Shown piece by piece: positions 14,226 to 21,399 of a DNA stretch of 25,710 nucleotides. The notes beneath the pieces are model-generated. The model made no database searches. It was not told the DNA's origin and saw only the letters and a program-made list of their open reading frames with translations. The first letter of the stretch is position 1. Every line of letters starts with the position of its first letter. The position numbers were made by a program, and so were the translations under genes. Source of the DNA: CAILHX01 sp036561085 (GTDB taxonomy: Bacteria > Pseudomonadota > Gammaproteobacteria > Burkholderiales > Methylophilaceae); the NCBI GenBank assembly GCA_036561085.1, contig DATBPY010000002.1, positions 1 through 25,710 on the forward strand. The letters are read 5' to 3'.

Positions 14226-15406
14226 CCATCCAAAAGATCCCCTACGGGCGGCATTTCATCGATGAGGCCGATGTGGCCGCTGTAGTCGATGTGCTCAGGC
14301 ACGGTGCCATCACGCAGGGGCCCAAGATCGCTGAGTTCGAAAAAGCCGTTGCTGAGTACGTAGGCGCCAAATATGCCGTCGCCGTTTCCAATGGAACGGC
14401 GGCATTGCACCTGGCATGCCTGGCTGCAGGTATTGGGCCGGGCGATAATGTCGTAACTACGCCTAACACCTTCGTAGCCAGTGCCAATTGCGCACTCTAT
14501 GTCGGTGCTAACCCTCAGTTCGCGGATATCGATGCGCAGACGCTGAATATGGATCCGGCAGCGCTACAGGATAAGTGCCGGAAGCTAGGTAAGGTGAAAG
14601 CCATCATTCCCGTGCATTTTGGCGGGGTGCCTTGCGACATGCCGGCAATCAAGCAGGTCGCAGATCAATACGGCGCGATCATCATCGAAGATGCTTCGCA
14701 TGCGCTTGGCGCGAGCTATCCGCAAGGCGGCAAGGTAGGTAATTGCGCCTATGCGCAAATGACGGTTTTTTCCTTTCATCCGGTGAAAATCATCGCCGCC
14801 GGTGAAGGCGGCATGATCACCACCAACGATGCAGAGCTGTACCGCAAACTGCTGAAGCTCAGGAGCCATGGCATCAACAAGCTGGATGACGGATTCCTGA
14901 ACAATGATCTTGCGTTGGATAACGGTGAGGCCAACCCCTGGTATTACGAGATGCAGGACATAGGCTATAACTACCGCATCACCGATATTCAATCGGCATT
15001 GGCTTTGTCCCAGCTCGGCAAGCTGAAACAATTCCTGGCACGCCGGCTTGAGGTCGCGCTCAATTACGACCAGGCATTCAAAGGCATGGAGTTCCTGACG
15101 CTGCCGCAACAGGCAGGCAGGCCATACAGCGCCCATCATCTTTACGTACTCAGGATAGATTTTGCCAAGCTAGGAAAATCGCGCCGGGTAGTCATGAACG
15201 AACTGCTTGCCGCGGGTGTAGGCACTCAGGTGCATTACATTCCGGTACACCTGCATCCTTACTACCAAAAGCTGGGACACAAGCCCGGAGACTATCCTGT
15301 AGCGGAGAGCTATTATCGTGAAGCATTGAGCATCCCCCAATTCTTCGGGCTTACCGCAAGCGACCAAGCATTGGTCATCAATAAGGTCACCGAAGTCTGC
15401 GCATGA
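14222..15406 (+). CDS. pseC: UDP-4-amino-4,6-dideoxy-N-acetyl-beta-L-altrosamine transaminase
   Basis: A PLP-dependent DegT/DnrJ/EryC1-type sugar aminotransferase of 394 residues that aminates C4 of the PseB product. Landmarks are the N-terminal PYGRHFIDEADVAAVVDVL, the cofactor phosphate site SNGTAALHLACLAAG, Asp157 in IIIEDASHALGASY, and the Schiff-base Lys189 in TVFSFHPVKIIAAGEGG. RSHGIN and YNYRITDIQSALALSQL follow, as is standard for the family. The direct pairing with pseB makes PseC much more likely than another sugar aminotransferase of the same fold. The start overlaps the pseB stop as ATGA. Confidence 0.94.
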   Translation: MTIQKIPYGRHFIDEADVAAVVDVLRHGAITQGPKIAEFEKAVAEYVGAKYAVAVSNGTAALHLACLAAGIGPGDNVVTTPNTFVASANCALYVGANPQFADIDAQTLNMDPAALQDKCRKLGKVKAIIPVHFGGVPCDMPAIKQVADQYGAIIIEDASHALGASYPQGGKVGNCAYAQMTVFSFHPVKIIAAGEGGMITTNDAELYRKLLKLRSHGINKLDDGFLNNDLALDNGEANPWYYEMQDIGYNYRITDIQSALALSQLGKLKQFLARRLEVALNYDQAFKGMEFLTLPQQAGRPYSAHHLYVLRIDFAKLGKSRRVVMNELLAAGVGTQVHYIPVHLHPYYQKLGHKPGDYPVAESYYREALSIPQFFGLTASDQALVINKVTEVCA

Positions 15407-15416
15407 GGCCGTCCGC

Positions 15417-16283
15417 ATGAAAATCGGCTTAGGCACTGCTCAATTCGGATTGGCATATGGCATCGCCAACCAACAAGGGCAGGTGTCGCGTACAGCGGCA
15501 AAGGCGATGCTGCAACTTGCATCGCAACAGGGCATAGACACGCTGGATACGGCGATCGCCTACGGCGAAAGCGAGACCTGCCTGGGCGAGATAGGCACGC
15601 AGGGCTTCAAACTGGTGACCAAGTTGCCGGAAGTTCCGCAAGCTTGTACCGATGTGGATGCATGGGTGCAAGCACAGATGCAGGCATCGCTGGCCAGGCT
15701 AAAAGTGAAAGCTGTTGATGGTTTGCTGTTGCACCGCCCGCAACAACTACTTGGCACGGACGGCAAAGCACTTTTCCAGGCTTTGCAAAATTTGAAACAT
15801 GCGGGGTTGGTAAGAAAAGTAGGGGTATCGATCTACGCGCCGGACGAGTTGGCAACGTTGACTGCTCAATACCGGTTCGACTTGGTGCAATCGCCGTTTA
15901 ACCTGGTCGATCGCCGTCTCTATACCTCCGGGTGGCTGCAGAGATTGAGTGACGAGGGAATAGAGGTGCACACCCGATCTGCTTTTTTGCAAGGGTTGTT
16001 ATTGATGTCACGCACATATATTCCGGTGAGGTTCTCACCATGGTCTGCGTTGTGGGACAAATGGCATACATGGCTCAGCGCCCAGCAAGTGGAAGCGGTT
16101 CATGCCTGTTTGGCATACCCGCTATCCTTTGCGCAGATCGACCGTGTCATCGTGGGAGCCGATAGCGAGAGTCATCTGCAACAGATATTGGATGTGGCAC
16201 ACCGCGCAGCGCCTGGGGACTTTCCTGCCCTGGATTGCGAAGAAGAGAAACTGATCAACCCTGCACTATGGAATCAACTATGA
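15417..16283 (+). CDS. Aldo/keto reductase
   Basis: A 288-residue TIM-barrel oxidoreductase. The aldo/keto reductase tetrad is visible: Asp and Tyr in DTLDTAIAYGESE, Lys in FKLVTKLPE and His in GLLLHRPQQL, with GVSIYAPDEL and QSPFNLVDRR following. Family members reduce aldehydes or ketones with NAD(P)H in the cytoplasm. It is not one of the six standard Pse enzymes, but AKRs of this kind are often found in nonulosonate and flagellin-glycosylation clusters. A substrate among the sugars made here is inferred. It overlaps the next gene by four bases (ATGA), so it may act with that protein's aminotransferase half. Confidence 0.85.
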   Translation: MKIGLGTAQFGLAYGIANQQGQVSRTAAKAMLQLASQQGIDTLDTAIAYGESETCLGEIGTQGFKLVTKLPEVPQACTDVDAWVQAQMQASLARLKVKAVDGLLLHRPQQLLGTDGKALFQALQNLKHAGLVRKVGVSIYAPDELATLTAQYRFDLVQSPFNLVDRRLYTSGWLQRLSDEGIEVHTRSAFLQGLLLMSRTYIPVRFSPWSALWDKWHTWLSAQQVEAVHACLAYPLSFAQIDRVIVGADSESHLQQILDVAHRAAPGDFPALDCEEEKLINPALWNQL

Positions 16284-18304
16284 AAGTCGTTGCGCTGGTT
16301 CAAGCGAGAATGGGTTCTACGCGCCTGCCTAACAAGGTGATGAAGCCGATTCAAGGTGTTCCGATGATAGAACTGCTGCTCTCGCGCTTGAGCCGGTCGC
16401 AGGAGATCGATCAGATCGTGGTCGCTACTTCGGTGGATAGCCGCAATGATCCGTTGGTGGCGCATGTAAACAAACTCGGCTACGCGTGCGAACAGGGCAG
16501 CGAGAACGATGTACTGGATAGGTTCATCCAGGCGGCAGCTCTACACCAGGCCGATGTAGTGGTACGCATCACCGGCGATTGCCCGCTGGTGGATGCTGCA
16601 TTGGTGGATGAAGTCATCCGCGGTTTTAAATCTTCCACTGTCGATTATTTCAGCAATGTCGATCCTCCCACCTACCCGGACGGGCTGGATATCGAGGTGT
16701 TTACTCTGGCAGCGTTGCAACAGGCGTTCGCCGAGACCAACAAGCCTTTCGACCATGAGCATGTGACGCCTTATCTACGCACCTCAGGACGTTTCAGCAC
16801 TGCTGCTATGCAGCACAGCGAGGACCTGTCGGCTTTGCGCTGGACCGTGGATGAAGCTGTCGATTTTGACGTGATCGAACGCGTTTTCCGGCATTTTCAT
16901 CCCCATACGGATTTTTCATGGGCTGAAGTGCTGGAACTACAGCACAAACAACCGGATATTTTCAGCAATCAACATTTGATACGAAACGAGGGTGCAGTGA
17001 TGGGTACAGGGCAGAAATTGTGGAAACGTGCCAAGCAAGTAATACCGGGCGGCAATATGCTGCTCTCAAAGCGCGCCGAGATGTTCCTGCCGGAAAACTG
17101 GCCTGCTTATTTCAGCAGATCCAAAGGTTGCACGGTGTGGGACTTGGACGGTAACGAATACATCGATATGTGCATCATGGGCATAGGCACCAATACGCTG
17201 GGTTACGGGCATCAGGAGATAGACGACGCAGTGCGCAAGACCATAGACGCAGGCAATATGGCGACCCTGAACTGCCCGGAAGAGGTCTACCTGGCCGAAA
17301 AACTGGTTGAGATGCACCCGTGGGCGGACATGGTGCGTTTTGCACGCTCCGGCGGCGAAGCCAATGCCATCGCCATCCGCATCGCACGCGCAGCTACCGG
17401 CAAGGATAACGTTGCCATCTGCGGCTACCACGGCTGGCATGACTGGTACCTGTCTGCCAATCTCGGTGATGAGAAGAATCTGGCCGGCCATCTGCTACCC
17501 GGTTTGGAACCGAACGGCGTGCCACAGAACCTGCGTGGTACCACATTCCCTTTCAGCTATAACAACTATGCAGAGTTGCTGGCTCTGGTCAACGAGCACG
17601 ATATCGGCGTGATCAAGATGGAAGTGGTGCGTAACCTGGGTCCGGAAGACGACTTTCTGCAAAAAGTGCGTCAACTGGCTACGGACAGAGGCATCGTGCT
17701 CATATTCGACGAATGCACTTCCGGTTTCCGCGAGACTTTCGGCGGTATCCATAAAAAATACGGCGTCGAGCCGGATATGGCGATGTTCGGCAAGGCGCTG
17801 GGTAACGGTTATGCCATCACCGCCACCATAGGCAAGCGCGAAGTGATGGAAGCTGCTCAGAGCACCTTCATCAGCAGTACGTTCTGGACTGAGCGCATCG
17901 GGCCGACGGCGGCTCTGAAGACGCTGGAAGTGATGGAACGAGAGAAGTCGTGGGAGCAGATCACTAAAATTGGTTTGGACATCACCGCCAGATGGAAAGC
18001 GCTGGCTCAGAAATACGACCTATCCATGAGTACCAGTGGATTGCCTTCGCTGACCGGCTTCTCGTTCAATAGCCCGCATGCACTGGCCTACCGCACTTTA
18101 ATCACCCAGGAGATGCTGGCCAAAGGCTATCTGGCAGCGACCAGCGTTTACGTGTGTACCGAGCACACGTCGCAGATCGTCGATCCGTATTTTGATGCAC
18201 TGGAGCCGCTGTTTGCGTTGATCAAGGAGTGCGAGCAGGGGCGCGATGTGATGAGCCTGCTCAAAGGGCCGGTGTGTCACGGCGGGTTCAAGCGCCTGAA
18301 TTGA
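16280..18304 (+). CDS. Fusion: SpsF-type cytidylyltransferase + class III aminotransferase
   Basis: A 674-residue two-domain protein. Residues 1-235 are an SpsF/PseF-type sugar-acid cytidylyltransferase, with VALVQARMGSTRLPNKVMKP at the CTP site and VVRITGDCPLVDAALVDEV; it would supply the CMP-activation step missing elsewhere in the cluster. Residues 246-674 form a complete class III aminotransferase resembling glutamate-1-semialdehyde aminomutase: VIPGGN, PLP-contacting GYHGWHDWY (382-390), Asp477 in IFDECTSGFRETF, and Schiff-base Lys505 in AMFGKALGNGYA. The ATG at 16280 overlaps the preceding stop, and family similarity begins there. A longer in-frame upstream extension lies in the aldo/keto reductase gene and is rejected. 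A second start with a good ribosome-binding site lies at the domain junction. Domain identities are strong; the aminotransferase substrate is unknown. Confidence 0.88.
   Translation: MKVVALVQARMGSTRLPNKVMKPIQGVPMIELLLSRLSRSQEIDQIVVATSVDSRNDPLVAHVNKLGYACEQGSENDVLDRFIQAAALHQADVVVRITGDCPLVDAALVDEVIRGFKSSTVDYFSNVDPPTYPDGLDIEVFTLAALQQAFAETNKPFDHEHVTPYLRTSGRFSTAAMQHSEDLSALRWTVDEAVDFDVIERVFRHFHPHTDFSWAEVLELQHKQPDIFSNQHLIRNEGAVMGTGQKLWKRAKQVIPGGNMLLSKRAEMFLPENWPAYFSRSKGCTVWDLDGNEYIDMCIMGIGTNTLGYGHQEIDDAVRKTIDAGNMATLNCPEEVYLAEKLVEMHPWADMVRFARSGGEANAIAIRIARAATGKDNVAICGYHGWHDWYLSANLGDEKNLAGHLLPGLEPNGVPQNLRGTTFPFSYNNYAELLALVNEHDIGVIKMEVVRNLGPEDDFLQKVRQLATDRGIVLIFDECTSGFRETFGGIHKKYGVEPDMAMFGKALGNGYAITATIGKREVMEAAQSTFISSTFWTERIGPTAALKTLEVMEREKSWEQITKIGLDITARWKALAQKYDLSMSTSGLPSLTGFSFNSPHALAYRTLITQEMLAKGYLAATSVYVCTEHTSQIVDPYFDALEPLFALIKECEQGRDVMSLLKGPVCHGGFKRLN
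16988..17002 (+). promoter_or_regulatory. Internal ribosome-binding site and start at the domain junction
   Basis: GAGGG at 16988-16992, seven bases before an in-frame ATG at 17000 (Met241), is one of the better Shine-Dalgarno sites in the operon. Starting here would give a 434-residue free aminotransferase beginning MGTGQKLWKRAKQVIPGGN, which matches where the HemL-like family normally begins. Motif and spacing are seen directly; use in the cell is inferred. Confidence 0.4.
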
Positions 18305-18314
18305 GCCGAGCCGA

Positions 18315-19811
18315 ATGAATATAGCCATCCGCGTTGATGCTTCGAACAAGATAGGTACCGGCCATTTCATGCGCTGCCTGACCTTGGCTGATGTATTGAA
18401 CCAGCGCGGCGCGCAGATCCATTTTATCTGCCGCCATTTGCCTGAACATCTGGGCGGCATGTTAATGGAAAAGAACCACGGACTCACGCGACTCGATAGC
18501 GCCCTGGTTGAAGCTGCGGCAGACGATCTTGCCCATGCTGATTGGTTGGGAGTGAGTCAGCAACAGGATGCTCAAGACACAGTAGCAGCGCTTTCATATC
18601 AAACATGGGATTGGTTGGTTGTGGATCACTATGCACTAGACGCGCAGTGGGAATCCGCGTTGCGTCAAACCGCAAGCAAACTTCTTGCCGTTGACGATAT
18701 CGCCGACCGTCAGCATGACTGCGATGTACTGCTGGATCAGAACTTCTATGCAGACAAGCATAGTCGTTATACGGGTAAAGTGCCCGAACACTGCATGCTC
18801 TTGCTCGGGCCTCGCTATGCCTTGCTGCGCGACCAGTTCCGGCAACTAAGGAAGCAAACGGAACCGCGTACCGGCACGGTCAAGCGTGTATTGATCTTTT
18901 TCGGCGGGGTAGATGAAGAGAACTACACCGGATTGGCTTTGCAAACGCTTGCTGATATGGCGGTTCCAGATATGGACGTCGATGTGGTGATAGGTACCCA
19001 GCATCCCTGTCGCACAGAGATAGAGGCGGCATGTGTACAGCATGGTTTTGCTTGCCACGTACAGACCAGCCGCATGGCTGAGTTGATGGCGCAGGCTGAC
19101 TTGTGCATAGGCGCAGGCGGCATTGCCACCTGGGAACGCTGCTGCCTGGGGTTGCCGACCATAGCCATGCCTACCGCAGAAAATCAGCGTCGGCAGACCG
19201 TGGACGCGGCATCTTCCGGATTGCTGGTCATGCACGATGAAGACGATGACTTGGGTTTTCATATCAAGGCAATGATGGACAATGAAGGTTTGCGAGAATC
19301 GCTTTCGCGCAATGGCATGCAGGCGGTTGACGGCTTTGGAGCATCGCGGGTCGCAGGCAGAATGGGTTGCAGCGGTATTCAGATGCGAACCGCAACGATC
19401 GAAGATACCGAACGCTTGTTCACGTGGCGCAACCATCCGGCGATACGGCAGGTTTCACGTAATGCCGATGAGATCAAAAGGGAAGATCACAACCGTTGGA
19501 TAGCGATTGTACTTAGCGATCCGAACCGACCGTTGCTGATCGGCGAGTGTAACGGGTCGCCAGTAGGGGTGGTGCGTTTCGATATCGATGGTACCAAAGC
19601 CGAAGTCTCCATCTATCTGATACCTGATGGCGATAACACAACCGATGGTTGGAGCTTGCTGCAGACCGCAGAACGCTGGTTATCCGTAAATCGCCCTCAG
19701 GTCGTTACCTTACAAGCAGAAGTGCTGGAGACGAACGAAAGATCGCAAAGATTATTCTTGGCATCCGGTTACCAACCCGGACCTGACTCCTATTCCAAGA
19801 GGGTGCATTGA
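18315..19811 (+). CDS. pseG: PseG UDP-sugar hydrolase fused to a GNAT domain
   Basis: A 498-residue fusion. Residues 1-345 are PseG, which removes UDP from UDP-2,4-diacetamido-2,4,6-trideoxy-L-altrose. The N-terminal loop KIGTGHFMRCL carries the expected catalytic His17, and the GT-B-like C-terminal half has ADLCIGAGGIATWERCCLGLP. Residues 353-498 form a GNAT acetyltransferase domain of the PseH type (MRTATIEDTERLFTWRNHPAIRQ). PseG-PseH fusions are known, and the pathway needs both steps. The GNAT half is odd: at 438-446 the usual Arg/Gln-x-x-Gly-x-Gly acetyl-CoA loop reads DGDNTTDGW and breaks the consensus, so acetyltransferase activity is uncertain. It lies 10 bases after the fusion gene and two bases before pseI. 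Confidence 0.9.
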   Translation: MNIAIRVDASNKIGTGHFMRCLTLADVLNQRGAQIHFICRHLPEHLGGMLMEKNHGLTRLDSALVEAAADDLAHADWLGVSQQQDAQDTVAALSYQTWDWLVVDHYALDAQWESALRQTASKLLAVDDIADRQHDCDVLLDQNFYADKHSRYTGKVPEHCMLLLGPRYALLRDQFRQLRKQTEPRTGTVKRVLIFFGGVDEENYTGLALQTLADMAVPDMDVDVVIGTQHPCRTEIEAACVQHGFACHVQTSRMAELMAQADLCIGAGGIATWERCCLGLPTIAMPTAENQRRQTVDAASSGLLVMHDEDDDLGFHIKAMMDNEGLRESLSRNGMQAVDGFGASRVAGRMGCSGIQMRTATIEDTERLFTWRNHPAIRQVSRNADEIKREDHNRWIAIVLSDPNRPLLIGECNGSPVGVVRFDIDGTKAEVSIYLIPDGDNTTDGWSLLQTAERWLSVNRPQVVTLQAEVLETNERSQRLFLASGYQPGPDSYSKRVH

Positions 19812-19813
19812 GC

Positions 19814-20869
19814 ATGCATGATGAATTCAAGATCGCCGGCAGGACCATAGGAAGCGGCAACGCGCCTTTTATCATCGCCGAGATGTCGGGCAACCACAAC
19901 CAGTCCCTGGAACGCGCGCTGGAGATCGTGGACGCTGCCGCCAAAAGCGGTGCGCATGCGTTGAAGATACAGACTTACACGCCCGATACCATGACCCTGG
20001 ATCTGGATGAACGCGAATTCCATATCAGCGACCCCAATAGTTTATGGGCAGGAACCTCGCTATATAAACTGTACGGTGAAGCCTATACCCCTTGGGAATG
20101 GCACGAACCCATTTTCAAGCGGGCAAAGGAATTGGGCATCATCGCCTTCAGTACGCCGTTTGACGATACGGCAGTGGATTTTCTGGAAGGCCTGGATGTT
20201 CCGTGCTACAAGATCGCCTCTTTTGAGAATACCGATCTGCCCCTGATACGCCGCGTAGCTGCCACCGGCAAGCCGCTCATCATCTCCACAGGTATGGCTA
20301 CTCTGGAAGAGATGCAGGATGCCGTGGGTGCAGCGCGCGAAGCAGGGTGCAAGGATCTGGTGTTGCTCAAATGCACCAGTACTTATCCGGCTACGGCAGA
20401 TAACACCAATATCCTCACCATCCCCGATATGCGCGAGTTGCTGGGTTGCCAGATAGGCTTATCCGATCACACCATGGGCGTAGGTGTATCGGTGGCAAGC
20501 GTGGCTCTGGGGGCCGTGGTGATCGAAAAGCACTTTACCCTCAACCGTGCCGATGGCGGCGTGGATAGCACTTTTTCCATGGAACCGCAGGAAATGGCGC
20601 AACTGGTACTGGAAACCGAACGCGCCTGGCAGGCATTGGGCAAAGTGAGTTACGGCGCAACCGAGGCGGAGAAGAAATCCACCCAGTTCCGTCGTTCTCT
20701 TTATGCAGTACAAGACATCAAAGCAGGCAATGCGCTTACCAAAGAGAATGTGCGCGCGATCAGGCCAGGCCTGGGATTGCCGCCCAAGTTCATGGAAAAG
20801 GTATTGGGCATGTCTGCGTCAACGGATATCAAAAGAGGCACGGCTTTGTCGTGGGATATTCTGAATTGA
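19814..20869 (+). CDS. pseI: Pseudaminic acid synthase
   Basis: A 351-residue NeuB-family enzyme that condenses phosphoenolpyruvate with the 6-deoxy-diacetamido-altrose released by PseG to give pseudaminic acid. The TIM-barrel part begins FIIAEMSGNHNQSLERALEI and contains ALKIQTYTPDTMTLD, FSTPFDDTAVDFL, and GLSDHTMGVGVSVASVALGA followed by the metal-ligand His in VIEKHFTLNR. The C-terminal 60 residues form an antifreeze-like SAF domain (RRSLYAVQDIKAGNALTKENVRAIRPG). I use ATG 19814; a TTG at 19808 is also in frame, with the AGAGGG site lying 4 or 10 bases upstream. Context with pseB, pseC and pseG favours the PseI subtype over sialic or legionaminic acid synthases. Confidence 0.93.
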   Translation: MHDEFKIAGRTIGSGNAPFIIAEMSGNHNQSLERALEIVDAAAKSGAHALKIQTYTPDTMTLDLDEREFHISDPNSLWAGTSLYKLYGEAYTPWEWHEPIFKRAKELGIIAFSTPFDDTAVDFLEGLDVPCYKIASFENTDLPLIRRVAATGKPLIISTGMATLEEMQDAVGAAREAGCKDLVLLKCTSTYPATADNTNILTIPDMRELLGCQIGLSDHTMGVGVSVASVALGAVVIEKHFTLNRADGGVDSTFSMEPQEMAQLVLETERAWQALGKVSYGATEAEKKSTQFRRSLYAVQDIKAGNALTKENVRAIRPGLGLPPKFMEKVLGMSASTDIKRGTALSWDILN

Positions 20870-20895
20870 AAGCGCATACGCAACCGTTACCGATC

Positions 20896-21399
20896 ATGAC
20901 GCCGCGTTTCATCCTCAAGCCTCTGACTATCGCAGATGCTACGCCGCGTTACAGCGCATGGCTTGATGAACAGGCGGATCAGGGATTTATCCAGGCTGCG
21001 CGCAGCGCACACGACATCGAACATCTGCAGGAATTCATCAGTATCAGAGCGGATCGCGATGACGTTGTGTTCCTCGGCATATTCACCAAAGATGGAATGC
21101 ACCATATAGGCAACATAAAATTCGAGCCGGTCGATCCGATCAGGAAATTCGCGATCCTTGGGATATTGATAGGCGATAGTGCATGGAGAGGGCAGGGTGT
21201 CGGCGTTGAGGTCATCAAGCATTCGGTAGATTGGCTGCATAGCGAGCGCGGGATAGATGAGATCGTTCTAGGCGTAGACAAGGATAACTTGGCTGCGATC
21301 AGATGTTACGAAAAGGCCGGATTCAGCTTTGAAGAATCGGATAAGCTGGTGCTGGATGGCATATCCAGGATGACCATGGTGCATCATGCAGGCAACTGA
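20896..21399 (+). CDS. GNAT family N-acetyltransferase
   Basis: A 167-residue RimJ/RimL-like GNAT (168 codons counting the stop). The acetyl-CoA loop is intact: ILIGDSAWRGQGVGVEVIKH shows Arg-x-x-Gly-x-Gly. The C-terminal NLAAIRCYEKAGFSFEE is also standard. I start at ATG 20896 because MTPRFILKPLTIADA matches usual family N-termini. A GTG at 20851 and a TTG at 20866, both overlapping the end of pseI, are possible earlier starts; none has a strong Shine-Dalgarno. Because the GNAT half of the pseG fusion has a broken cofactor loop, this protein is a good candidate for the 4-N-acetylation step (PseH role), or else for adding a different acyl group. That role is inferred from context. Confidence 0.85.
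   Translation: MTPRFILKPLTIADATPRYSAWLDEQADQGFIQAARSAHDIEHLQEFISIRADRDDVVFLGIFTKDGMHHIGNIKFEPVDPIRKFAILGILIGDSAWRGQGVGVEVIKHSVDWLHSERGIDEIVLGVDKDNLAAIRCYEKAGFSFEESDKLVLDGISRMTMVHHAGN

Noticed and set aside
16235..16279. Longer start for the cytidylyltransferase-aminotransferase fusion
   Set aside because: The extra 15 residues lie in the aldo/keto reductase gene. Family similarity begins at MKVVALVQARMGS, and the ATG at 16280 makes an ATGA overlap.
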